This document shows positions 35,707 through 50,760 of a stretch of 64,000 bases of DNA, one piece after another (positions within the stretch are counted from its first letter, which is position 1; each line of letters starts with the position of its first letter). The translations under genes were made by a program, and so were the position numbers. The stretch lies in NCBI GenBank assembly GCA_002794785.1, contig NBBA01000013.1, positions 806,001 through 870,000 on the forward strand, in the 5' to 3' direction. The stretch comes from Coniferiporia sulphurascens (taxonomy: Eukaryota > Basidiomycota > Agaricomycetes > Hymenochaetales > Hymenochaetaceae). The notes below the pieces were generated by a model, which had not been told where the DNA came from, did not search any database, and saw only the letters and a list, made by a program, of their open reading frames with translations.

Positions 35707-36502
35707 ATGACTACAGACATCGAACTCACGGACCTAAAAAATAAGAGGGAGCAGGCGCAAGAGGACACAAGCTCAGTCCAACCAGTCCCCCAGGATGACT
35801 CTGAAAGCAGAGATGGCTCCGTCGCGGTCTGGGCTTGGGCTTCAGCGTCGCTGTGCGTTCTCTTCCGGATAATTCTTCATTAGAATTCCTGACCACCATG
35901 AATGCAGGCTGACTCTGGTCTCACTGCCACTTTTGGTCTTTCCTCGCTTTCTCCTGTTTTTATCCGTGTCAGCTGAGTTCGCTGAGAGGGCCCTCACGCC
36001 GCTGGAGAGTTTCCTCGCAACACACTTTGCCTTCTTCCTGCTAGCTCTGGCCATAACGCTGGTTCTTTACGTGAGTAAATTCAATACACATGTTCAGCGA
36101 CCCGGCTCACCGTCTCGCTTCCCTCCAGATACCATCCGAAGAGCCGTTTGAAACGCGCGGGCGGCGTGATTCTCTGGGACACCCCCTCCTCGGACCGTTG
36201 ACTGGCGCCTCTCTTCTATCATCATTCGTGTCGTACAACACGAGCTCAGTCAGCACGCTAGCCTCTTTGACCTGCATTTGCACAGGTATTGTAGGCTTAT
36301 GGGGCCTCTGGGTTGTAAGTGTGCAGACAGCACATTGCTCTACTTAATGCCTAACCATTCTTGCTAGATATTATTTGAAGGCACTTCGCGTATATCAAAG
36401 AAGACGGGGGCAGACAAACATACGTCCGCCTTTTTGTTTGGAAACAAAAAAGCTGCGTCCTCGCAGAAGAAGGAATGGAAAAGGGCTCAGAAGAGTGCTT
36501 GA
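35707..36502 (+). CDS. Conserved multi-pass membrane protein, unknown function (209 aa)
   Basis: Exons 35707-35852, 35908-36070, 36129-36314 and 36368-36502; 630 nt, all GT-AG. The N-terminal 40 residues are polar and acidic ([18 protein letters not shown]). Hydrophobic segments follow: [35 protein letters not shown], and one or two near LLSSFVSYN and [15 protein letters not shown]. The tail is Lys-rich ([13 protein letters not shown]), suggesting a cytosolic C-terminus with possible ER retention. I do not recognise a named family. Confidence 0.75.
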
Positions 36503-36671
36503 CCAGTCCAATGTCCTGTATGTATAATTAGTTTTTTTGTATATCTTTCCGTTTGTAACAACACGTATATGCTCCCGACCCCGACGAAGAAAACTAGAAA
36601 TATAAATTAAGTGCAAGAGGAGTGTACACTACAGTATACAAGATGCGTTCGTGAGAATGTAAGTCATTGCT

Positions 36672-38664
<1,993 letters not shown>

Positions 38665-38796
38665 GTTGTCGTCGTCGGTGTAGCTAGCAGCCCGGATAGT
38701 TTCGTCCCCGCGATTACTGACCGCCAGCCACGTGCGTTATTCCCTTTTCAGTGCACTGAGGAGGCGCGTCTCCCGAACTCTGACTCCCCGACCGCG
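38665..38796. promoter_or_regulatory. Compact bidirectional promoter SRP54 / SPT8 (132 bp)
   Basis: Only 132 bp separate the divergent start codons, so core promoters and leaders of both genes must overlap. No clear TATA element is visible. Confidence 0.55.
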
Positions 38797-41117
38797 ATGG
38801 CGCACAGCGAGTCGGAGGATGAGGTCGAGGCAACCGACGTATTTGATTTCGACGGGCGTAGCAGCGACGCTGACGAAGTGAACGACGACGATTTGTTTGA
38901 CGCCGACGACAACGCGGATGATGGAACCGAGCACGGCGAGGTGCGTCAAGGTGCGCCGTTCTTCAGCCGACAGCTCAATAATTCATTCCGGCTACTAGGA
39001 GTCCGGCTCTGAGGACGAGGAAGCAGAGGGGGAAGATGATGATGATGACGACGACGATGAAGACGAGGAGAGTTTGGAGGTTACGCAGAAGGAGGTCGTG
39101 CCTCTACAGTCGTCTTCACACCCATCGGCACATGGACAGTCGCAAGGAACACTCCCGACCACACCGACGCAGGTGCCTTCTGACCCGCGTGTTCGGCCTC
39201 CAAAAGGTGCGTCAGACACTTACAAGTTCAATAGCATTTATTCACTGCGTTGCAGAACGGACACCCGAGCAGCGGGAGCGCTCCATATCGCCAGCTCGCC
39301 GTCGACGCCTCAACATCCTCTTAAACAAAAAGGACCCTCGCTCTTACACCGTCGAAGCAATATGTGCCATAGCGCATCCGGAGCCTACACATTCTCTTGC
39401 CGCATCTATGTGCATGACCCACATGCTCACGGGTTCACAGGATGGATACATACGCGACTACGATGTCTTTACTGCCGTCAATGGAAAGACATTCCTTACC
39501 GCGCCTCAACGCCAGCATTGTGCTGTCGTCGAAGGAACAATGAAGGCGGGTCACTTGAGACTGTGGTGGGAGAATCCTGGTGCACCTCTTGGCGCGGACG
39601 CCGTAGTGGAGGATCATACGAGGTCACCAGTGACGAGTCTCGCAATGCATTCTGATGCGCTATGGGCACTTGGTGGAACAGAGGTTGGTGACAATGTGCT
39701 TTCATCGCGGAATCATACTCATTCGAATCGCTAACAAACAGAGAGGTCATATTAATCTATTTACCGTTCGTCACGAACCGGGACAGTTCATCACCGCCAT
39801 GTACGGCCACCGTGGTCATGTATCTTCCTTAGCTCTGCAACATGATGAAATGGGGTATTTTAGTGCTGGTTGGGACGGTGATGTGTACGTGAGTTTCTCT
39901 TTTCCCCTAAAGATGTTGTCAGTGGCGCTGACGGAAAGTAAAAGCAATGGGATTTAAACACCGGTCACCAAGTCCGGAAGTTCACTTCTACAGGAGCGCA
40001 GGTAGCCGTTGTTGCAGTCCGCCCTGTCGGGCCTGTTCTCCCTCTGCCGACGGAATCATCAATGAGTATCGGTGCCGGTCAGCCACTTTCTGGAACAAAC
40101 GTGCGGGACGATGACGTTAAATCTGAGGCGTCGTATGACCCCCTGTTTGACGACGAACCGGAGGACGACGAAAAAGCCGCCCTTCCACCGGCAAAGACCA
40201 GCGCGCAACCAACAAGCGCCGCGGCAACCGTAGGAAGCTCTACGATAAACTACTCGCGTGGTCCTTCCACTCTCGACTCCACAAGTTATGGGTCATTTTC
40301 CCCTGATGTTCTTATGACAGCGTCGATTGATGGGTCAATTGTCCTGTGGGACCAGCGGGTAAATACCCCAGGTAAAGGCGTTGGACGGCTGGAAACGAAT
40401 AGCAAGACACCGCCTTGGTGTGTCTCGGTGCGGTGTTTCTCTTGTCCGATCCGCCCAGCTTTACGTCTTTTGCTCACATGCTAGGACCAATGCGCCGTGG
40501 AATAGGTGTGTTGGTCCGCAGATGGTGGGCAAATCTATGCGGGACGACGTAATTGCACCGTGGACGTGTGGGACACCCGGCAGTTTGGTCAGAGTGTTAG
40601 TGGTGTGCCACGACTGCTCAAAACGCTCCGAAATCCCATTAGTTCTGGTGCGGTATCATGCGTCGCCGCGTTCCCGGACGGGCGCCACATTGCAGTGTGA
40701 GTTGAGTCTGTTAAGCGGAACTCCGCAACTCAGCTAACAGAACAACCCGCGCTTTCTTACCACGTGATGTCAATGCTCACAGGGCGTCAAACGATAACAT
40801 ACGGTTATGGAATGCGAGCGAAGCGGTGGAGACTGAGGGAGGTGGTCGCGGGAGGTCTGGTGTGCCATTTAAGATCATTCCCGGGCACCACGGTGGGATT
40901 ATCTCGCAAATGCGTACGTATGGCCTTGCTTCGTCTTCTTATCCTCATTTTTTTTTCATATTACGCAATCGCACATTGTGTTCTGATTGTGCATACTCTT
41001 TCCCATGCAGTAATTGACCCCGCCGCACGTTTTATGGTAACAGCGAGCAGTAACCGGGGGTGGTCGGGGGAGTCGACTCGAGTTGTGCTCGTGCACGATA
41101 TCAAGTACGTCGCTTAG
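38797..41117 (+). CDS. SPT8: SAGA complex subunit SPT8, WD40 protein (612 aa)
   Basis: SPT8 helps SAGA contact TBP at promoters. Exons 38797-38940, 38999-39206, 39256-39683, 39742-39888, 39945-40427, 40506-40696, 40783-40913 and 41011-41117; 1839 nt. The N-terminus is very acidic (SESEDEVEATDVFDFDG and an Asp run). RRRRLNILLNKKDPRSYTVE marks the start of the propeller; then LTGSQDGYIRDYD, a MKAGHLRLWWENPG insert, GHRGHVSSLALQ, WDGDVYQWDLNTG, LMTASIDGSIVLWDQR, YAGRRNCTVDVWDTRQ and SNDNIRLWNASEA. The blade order and the PPWCVS block are SPT8-specific. The gene is intact. Confidence 0.93.
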
Positions 41118-41330
41118 TGGCTAAGAGTATGTTGTGTATATGGACTGCTGTTTGTAACGAATGAATGAATTGAATATATGTGTACCACCGCGCTGGACGG
41201 CGTAAGTTCAGCGATAAGGTTAAGTTCGAGGCGCACTACGGCCGCCATGTGTTTGTCGCGCGAGGACACCCCCTGCTATAAGTAGTCACTGCCATCCCAG
41301 GCCCTTCCCCACCTGTTCCCTCCGTCCGCC

Positions 41331-42864
41331 ATGCCAAAACGATACTACGATGAAGTCGACGATGGCGGGCCTGGCGAGGACGATGCACGATACGCCAGTG
41401 TTACCTACAATTCCGGTGCACAACTTGCGGCCGCTGCCGCGGCGGGCACGAGCCAGGCCGGGAGTGCGCCGGCGCCTATCGTGGCCGACATGCCCGCGAC
41501 GGCCAGCAGACCATCAGCTTCTCCCGACGACGAGAGCTATACGTACATCGTCACCCCCGAGATTGCAGAAACACTCTTTCGCGAGGTGCATGGTCGCAAG
41601 CTCAACACCATGCAGCCCGTCTACCAGCTACCTGCAGACCAGGACGAGGTCAAGGTGCGCGTCGATCTTATCCCCCCGCAATTTGCTTCCGCCGCCCACC
41701 GACATCCAACCATATGCAGCGTCAAGAGTACTTCCACAAAATGATGTACATGGTCATGGGCGACAAGAACCATGTCGGCCCGATAGAGGAGGTCCTCAAT
41801 GCTCCTTCGGACAGGAGGAGGCGGGTTTTAGACATTGGAACGGGGAGCGGGCTGTGGTGAGTTCTCTTGACTCTTTTTCTGTAGATTATCAGAGTTGATT
41901 GGGCGCTCTAGGGCCATACAGATCGCGGACGAGTTCCCCGACGTGGAGGTTATAGGCGTTGACCTGGCTCCCATTCAACCAGAGTAGGTCCATTCCTGTT
42001 TCTTTATAGCTCGCCATTTTAATCTGATTCTCCGAACAGGATGGTGCCGCCGAATTGCGAGTGAGTGCCACGACCTCGAGTGTCGCACACTTCTTGACGA
42101 CGTGTCTTCAGGTTTGAGTTATTTGATGCACAACTCAATCCGTATCCGGATGAATACTTCGATGTCGTGCACGCACGTTGCGTCCACACAGGCGTAAGTA
42201 CTTCACATCTCCCCCCCCCCCCCCCCCTTCTAATACTAAGCTACTGTTCTTCAGATGAAAAACTATCCTCTATTTATTGAGGAGGTAGCACGCATCCTCA
42301 GCCCAGGCGGGCTTGTCATTCTTGTCGAGAGTGAAATTAAACCTCTCTCTGAGGGTAAACAGCCGATCGAGGCCGGTCCTCGCGGTGGTGCACCCGGCTG
42401 GCATGCGTTCTGGGAACAATACCGCCGTTGCCTCGCAGGCAACCATATCGACACAACCGTACCAACGCGTCTCGGGAGCCTCCTTCGCGCGACGGGCGCG
42501 TTCGACGACATCGTCGCCCAGGAGGCAACTGTCCCCGTCGGCTTCTGGCCAAAGGGTGAGTCCAGGATGTATTATCGCGAGGGTCGACTATTGAACGGGA
42601 GCTACAATTTTTATATACGCAGACTTGGGTCTCCTAACGGTTGCGCAGTACGCGTGGATGGAGCACGACTATTTAGTCCCTGCTGTCCGGCCCTTATTCC
42701 TCTCATATGGTTTGTCCGAGTTTCGCGTCAAGATCCTGATTGAGGACGCGCAACAAGACCTGTATTACCCTCTCACACGCCCGTACTCATGTGTCCACGT
42801 GAGTCAAGCAAGGAAGGTCACCTCATGGACGCCACCGCGCCGCCGCACCCGCCGACTTCGTTGA
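41331..42864 (+). CDS. LaeA/UMTA-like SAM-dependent methyltransferase (about 392 aa)
   Basis: Class I methyltransferase of the large fungal LaeA-like family; some members regulate secondary metabolism, most have no known substrate. Exons 41331-41654, 41720-41856, 41912-41983, 42040-42060, 42112-42193, 42255-42555 and 42623-42864; exon 4 is only 21 nt. N-terminus is Ala/Ser-rich and disordered; then HGRKLNTMQPVYQLPADQDE, SAM motif I VLDIGTGSGLWAIQIA, GVDLAPIQPEMVPPN, FDVVHARCVHTGM, ILSPGGLVILVE and RVGFW-type C-terminal residues. The last coding stretch after 42798 runs over a possible GTGAGT donor, so the extreme C-terminus is uncertain. Intron 5 contains a C17 run. Confidence 0.85.
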
Positions 42865-43351
42865 CCCTGTAAATGCTCCCATTTCTTATGTAACAAACTC
42901 GCTCTCTTTGTCTGCTGTTCGTAGTGTTAGTCGACCCGGTTGCTGTCGTAGTCGTTGTCTTGTTGTTCTTGTGTAATTCGTCTACTGTATACGCTCTCAC
43001 ACCGTCATTGCAATAAAACTCTGTCGCTGCCTCTTGCATTCACTTACGTCGGTTCGCGTACGTACCTAAGTCATCAAAAAGCTGAGGTACCGAAGCTCAA
43101 AACAGGCCGTCCGACTCAGCTCCCCTATATCAGTTGAAACGCCTTAAATTGTTCCTGTAAAGCTACAAAGAGGAACGACCACCGCCAAACATCATACATG
43201 AGCACTGACTACATGGCACCGAAAAGCGGCCTGGGCGCATCAACGGCTGGACATAGAAACGCCGACAACATCAATTCTCTCCTACAAGACTCGTTCAAAA
43301 GGATGGGTGAGGGAGTGGGTGAGTGGGGAATATAGTGAGGTCGAGATCAGT
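42865..43351. other. Convergent 3' region, LaeA-like gene / PAB1
   Basis: 487 bp between stop codons of opposing genes; 3' untranslated sequence, nothing else recognised. Confidence 0.5.
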
Positions 43352-45693
<2,342 letters not shown>

Positions 45694-46817
45694 GGCGATC
45701 GGATTTTGATGCTTTTCTTCGTCGAAAAAAATTGAGTTTTCTGGGAATTTAGGAGACGGCGGTGGTCGTTACTGCTTTGCGACTTTTCTGTAATTACTTA
45801 GCGTCCGTGCAATGGGAAGGACATGGACCAATTAGTACAGAAGCACAAGCAAAAATCACGGAGGTTACGATCGTTGACACTCACACAGGAGACAACAAGG
45901 CGACAACTGAGATTTTGGATTTTTTTTTTTGAGTTTTTTAAAGATAAAAAGAGTCTTTTTTTCTTCGCGAAAGAAAGCATTGCAAAATCAGCAAAAGTAC
46001 AAGTTATAGTTGGCAACAGCGGATGCATCGACAACTTGAGCAGCAACCCACCTTTAGAAAGAGATGATGGTTGTAGAAAACAAAGACCGAGCCGGTCTTC
46101 ATAGCTTGATAACCGCGATTGGGACTCCGACAAGAATCCACGTGACGCAGCCACGACTATATCGCAGTGCATGGCGACTCTTATAACGATGATGAATTCC
46201 ATTTTTATACCGTTTACGGCCTATGCAGCTGCTATCCTACCGTATGTTACATTGCTCGTGTGGGTAGAGGATTTATCGGATGTAGTAATGAAGGAGGTTG
46301 TATGCGGAGTTGGGAGATATAGTTTTGGTGAGTGTTGAGTTAATAATATAAATGCAGAGGCCGGGGAAAAGAGGGGATTCGAAAACGTGAAGGCGTTTCT
46401 GCCTACCGTTACAGAAACGGTATTGAGACCCACAAGATGGTAGGAGAGAGAGAGAGGGAAGAGAGAGGGAGTGGCAATTATTGACAGCATTAAATATTGA
46501 TGATGATTTACCGTTATGTAATAATATTTGCGCCGCAGTAGGATTGACGTTTGCATAGGTGTGGAGGAGCTAAAGTCTAAAACATGCACATCTATCTTCT
46601 TATGTGACGCCTAAATAAGCATGTTTCTCTCATTTGATTATTTGGATTGTCTCCGAGAGATTTTGTACCACCATCCTACTATGTCCGTCACAACAAATTA
46701 TGTATAAATCCACATTATCTTTCCATACGGTGGGTACATAGTGATGTACGAGTCCTTGGTACGTAGGACAACAGATGAAAAAAGCGAAATTGTGCGGTGT
46801 ACATATCATTTCAGCGT
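45694..46817. other. Spacer between PAB1 (5' side) and SCAMP (3' side)
   Basis: Holds the PAB1 promoter and leader and the SCAMP 3' flank; both genes are on the minus strand. Apart from the A-rich tract and a GA-repeat near 46445-46470 no structure or gene was recognised. Confidence 0.5.
45909..45965 (-). promoter_or_regulatory. A-rich tract in the presumed PAB1 5' leader
   Basis: Read in the PAB1 sense strand, this stretch has runs of 7, 6 and 11 A residues separated by short U/C patches, ending about 220 nt before the start codon. Poly(A)-binding protein mRNAs of animals and plants carry such 5' A-rich elements for translational self-repression. Whether this stretch is inside the transcript is not shown by the sequence. 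Confidence 0.5.
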
Positions 46818-48125
46818 TTAGCCTGTAACGGACCTCTTCGCCCAGTGTGTCGCAAACTCCGTCTTTGCCTGTAAGAGGGATAGATCAGTAATATAATTAG
46901 GAGGCGTTTTAAGAGTGCGCATACGCCGTTGAATGTATGTCCCTGGGCGTTGTGGTGCTGCCAGATCTAAACAGAAAATTAGATTCGGATTTACTCAACG
47001 AAAACTGTTGCCGACCTGACGGTAATAGAACGCGCTGCCAAAACCTTGAATAACCCATCCAACGGTTGCAATCGTTCCCAGTACGCCGGCTGCAATATGC
47101 CCGGTGGAGTACATACTGACCGTCTGAATAATTCCAGCAGAGCCGGTGCTAAAAAAGCGGGAGTCAATCCTACCGCACAAGAACGTGTAGTAGACCGGTT
47201 ACCCTTGTATGCCGATAATCCTATAATGCTTTCGTAAAAGACTAAGAAGTGCAGCGGACAGAACCAGGCACGCACATATAGATGGAGAACACCAGGTGCC
47301 AACCACAGAAGAAGAAATAAAAGTCTAAGGGTATTCCGTGAGACAATATCCGCGAAAAATTGTAGTAATAGTCGCACAATAGTAAAGGGCCTGCTCCTAA
47401 TGGTGATAGGGATTAAGAAAATATATCACTAGATATAAGCAACGCAACTTGCCTTCATGTATCCATTGTAGATTGGTCTTCATGGGGTTAATTCGCACAT
47501 CCGGGATAGCTAGAGATGAAGACGAGCTTACCTGTACCAAAGCAGGAAAGACAGAATACCAATGACGGGGATGTAGCTGTATATGCGTAAACACGTAAGC
47601 ACAGAGGTCCATTAGAATCAAGAATTATACTTGCCCTATGCTAGACCCCAAGTCACGCCCTCCGTCAGTCGAGCCTGAGACCAGGACAAAAATGCAAGCA
47701 ACCATGTTTATGACCAGCGTGAGTGCCAGGACCAGCCACAACTTATACAGGCGGTCGACCAGCTGCTGCGAATCAACGGGTATCTCGTCTTTGATGGAGT
47801 GGAATATGAGGGGAAAGACTGGGAAAGGCAGTAACAGACATCTTCAGAACTGTCACAAGGTTTCTTGGAACAGTAAAGCAGACGCACAAGGGGGCCAGTT
47901 ATTCCGTCCATTTCGCCTCATATTTCCGACTCGCTCCTGCTCTCTCCTCAGGTTCTCTTCTTGAACCCTGAGCTGGGCCTCGCGCCTCTCAAGCTCAGCA
48001 ACGCGATCTGCATGCGCCGGGTCGAACTTGGGGGGTGTATTGGTCGATACTGGGTCGTTAAAGGGGTCTTCATCAAGTGAATGCGACGATTCAAAGGGGT
48101 TTTCGAATGGCGAGTTGCTTGCCAT
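46818..48125 (-). CDS. Secretory carrier-associated membrane protein SCAMP (267 aa)
   Basis: Four-span membrane protein of post-Golgi and endocytic vesicles. Ten exons (minus): 48125-47888, 47818-47635, 47576-47532, 47477-47453, 47396-47378, 47324-47276, 47220-47203, 47148-47016, 46966-46925 and 46868-46818; 804 nt. The cytosolic N-terminus has an NPF endocytic motif (ENPFES) and DPF, then a coiled coil (AELERREAQLRVQEENLRRE). Transmembrane segments: LWLVLALTLVINMVACIFVL, VIGILSFLLWY, FYFFFCGWHLVFSIY and GVLGTIATVGWVIQGF; the loop RPIYNGYMKEQAL is family-specific. Two introns (47577-47634 and 47397-47452) start GCAAGT; several exons are 18-25 nt. Confidence 0.9.
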
Positions 48126-48848
48126 GATGTAAATGTGGCGTGTCCGGCGAGACGAACGTATCGAAGTCGTAAGGCGCAGCCTCGGTGCCCTGGGCGCGCA
48201 CAGGCTTACTGGCAACGGGTGACTACGTGACGCATTGTACTGTGACCGCATGCTGTGACGTCTAAATTAAGAACATAGGAGTCGGAGAATTAGTCAGCAG
48301 TCCGGCCCCGCCCGGTCCCCCGTTCGGCTTGTACGGATGTCCGGGTGACGGCCGGGACGGTCTAGACTGCATTTGCACATGTGGTATTGTTAAATTTTAT
48401 AAAATTTATGCACCCTCAAGACCGAACACGGCAACGCGAGCCGAGGAGTGTCGAGCCCAGTGTGAGAACGGCCCCGACTTATCTCACATGCCTTCAATAT
48501 AATGTGGCGGTGCGGCCGTTATAAGGGCAGCGCTCTTGTCCGCTGGGAATTTACGCCCCTTCTTTTCGCCGTCATCCTCTCTCCTCCTCCCGCCCTCCGT
48601 CTGTGCACCCGCTCCAGGTAGGTTTTCCCTCCCTTTTTTTCTTTCTTTTTCTTTTCTTTTTTGCACCCTCGTTCCCGCCGCCCCGCCGTTGCCGCTCCCC
48701 TCGTCTTATTGGCTCATTTCTTTGCAGTGCATATACTCGCCTTTCCTTCAAATAGTCGCTCTCTTGGACTTCTCGTCCTCACCGGTCTCTACACCCAACG
48801 TTAACAACCCACCTCCGCTCACGCACTCCGCCTTATCCACTTCTCGCA
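48126..48848. promoter_or_regulatory. Divergent promoter SCAMP / secreted DPBB protein with CT-rich block
   Basis: 723 bp. The + strand from about 48555 to 48665 is strongly C/T-rich with long T/C runs, ending some 180 bp before the start of the secreted-protein gene. CT-rich boxes are common upstream of strongly expressed basidiomycete genes; function here is inference. Confidence 0.45.
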
Positions 48849-50087
48849 ATGTTTGCCTCTAAGACGCTCGTTGCTCTTTTCGTTGCTGCTGTCGCTACTG
48901 CTCGCGTTGTCCCGAGGAAGGAAACTCCCTCCGACTGGTGGTCTGGTCTCGAGGTCTGTAAACTTGCACGTCGCATCGTTGCTGTTTTGCAGTACTGACC
49001 TGGCCTTGCAGAACTACCAAACGTATCACACTCGTTATCTCGCTCTTGGTTGCGAGCTCCAGCATGGAAAGGCCTTTTTCGATGAGTGCTGCCATCCCCT
49101 CCTGGTACGTCGTTAGGCCCTTGTCTCCCTGTCTTCTCAGCTTACGCGTCTTCCCCTCCAAACTCATGTCCTTTCTCTTTCAGAGTAACCAGAGTCTTTC
49201 GTCTCGTCCCTCGGAGTGCACCCCGTCCGCGTCGGCTTCGATCTCGGCCGCATCAGCCGAGCCCACGTCGACCGTGACCACTCCGGATGATCCGCCTCAG
49301 AGCTCGAGCACCGGAACCGTCAATGTTTCTGGTGGCAGTGATGATGGCGATGACTGTGACAGTGATGACGGCGACGACGACGACGATGAGGACTGCGACG
49401 ACGACGGCGAGTCCGCCACGCCCACCCCTACGCCTGCTTCTTCTTCTGTCTCGTCCACGCGCCTCCCGTCGTCCACTTCGTCTGAGGCTTCCTCAACCAC
49501 GCATACTTCCACGCACACCTCCACGCACTCTTCTTCCGTTCACCCCACGTCTTCAAAGACCTCGAGGGCGCCTTCTTCTACTGGCTCTTCTCAGACCTTT
49601 ACCGACGGATTGTGAGTAGAAGAAATATCAAATTCAATGCTACACCCAGGATCCTGACTTCCTCGCTTTAGCGCTACGTTCTTCTATCAAGGCGGTAACG
49701 AGGGCGCTTGTGGTATACTCCATTCCGACTCTGACCTCATTGCTGCTATTGGTATGCTTTGGCCATCCGTATTCTATGCATCTTCCGTACTGACGATTTC
49801 TAATCTGCCCTTCAGATATCGCCCGCTACGGCGATACCAGTGTGGTGTCCCCGCTCTGTGGAAAACAGGTGAAGATCACGAACACCGACAATAACAAATC
49901 GGTGACGGTCACGATTGCCGATGCGTGCCCTGGATGCAAGAATGCAGACTCTATCGATCTCTCCACTGGAGCGTTCGACAAGATCGCGGCAGAGTCCACT
50001 GGTGAAGTCCCTAGTGAGTACACAATTTTATAAGTTGATAGTGTTTCAGCGCTGACTACGTGTCCAGTCTCCTGGGAGTTTGTCTAG
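48849..50087 (+). CDS. Secreted double-psi beta-barrel (RlpA/expansin-like) protein (307 aa)
   Basis: Exons 48849-48953, 49012-49104, 49184-49611, 49672-49751, 49816-50013 and 50068-50087; 924 nt. A clear signal peptide (MFASKTLVALFVAAVATARV) is followed by a short Cys-containing domain (YQTYHTRYLALGCELQHGKA, DECCHPLL), a long Ser/Thr-rich linker with an Asp/Glu/Cys-containing acidic tract (about residues 110-140), and a C-terminal DPBB domain: FFYQGGNEGACG, CGKQVKIT, VTVTIADACPGC, SIDLSTGAFDKIA and ISWEFV. This C-terminus is the barwin/expansin-like fold of secreted fungal proteins that act at cell walls. No lytic catalytic pair is obvious. Confidence 0.88.
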
Positions 50088-50760
50088 ATGACGATCCCGG
50101 CGATCCGCTTTCCTCTCTTATCTCTTGGTCAATTTCTCTCTCATCCGTAGTGCAAGTCACTTCGTCTCTCTTCTTGTGAAAAAAAGGGGGTTTGTCGATC
50201 GCTCCCTCTCCCTGGTGGCTGTATAGGTCTAGCTACGCATGCGTAGCTCTGTCGTATCTGTCTGTACTTACAATACACGCTAAGTGGGTCCTCGGAAGTG
50301 TAGCCTGGTCTGCACATCCGGGGATTCTGGTCGTGAAATAGAATCGCTGTGTGATAAAATAGAATGATACAACTCCGACAATGAGCAATAATGGTCAGGG
50401 CCCCGTCGTATTGCCTGGGATTTGTGCATTTAGTTTAGGAAGCTGTACGGTGATTGTACTGCGATCCTGCGGGGGCGTTGGTCTTCTGAATCTCACGTGA
50501 CCAAAATTCTGGGGCCGGGGGATATGGGTCGTCTTAAACTTGGTTTCAAGACTAGACCTGATTACCGTGCTGCTACTGTCCTTGGTAAATGAGTACGTCT
50601 GAATAAAACACATTGTAGAAAACAGAAGAAAGCGATGTATGTATTCACTTGTCATGCTTTCTTCAAAGTGCACGGCTGACTCTGTTTGGAACAACGTGCA
50701 CACAAGACTCGATTCTACCCGCTACACTGTTGCTTACCCGTCGCGGAATACATCCCAGAA
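50088..50760. other. Intergenic: DPBB 3' flank and COQ11 promoter
   Basis: No coding signal or repeat apart from a small palindrome around TAGCTACGCATGCGTAGCT near 50230; nothing else recognised. Confidence 0.45.

Noticed and set aside
42799..42864. Intron at the 3' end of the LaeA-like gene (GTGAGT donor at 42799)
   Set aside because: No acceptor giving a convincing last exon was found; the frame is left reading to the stop at 42862-42864.
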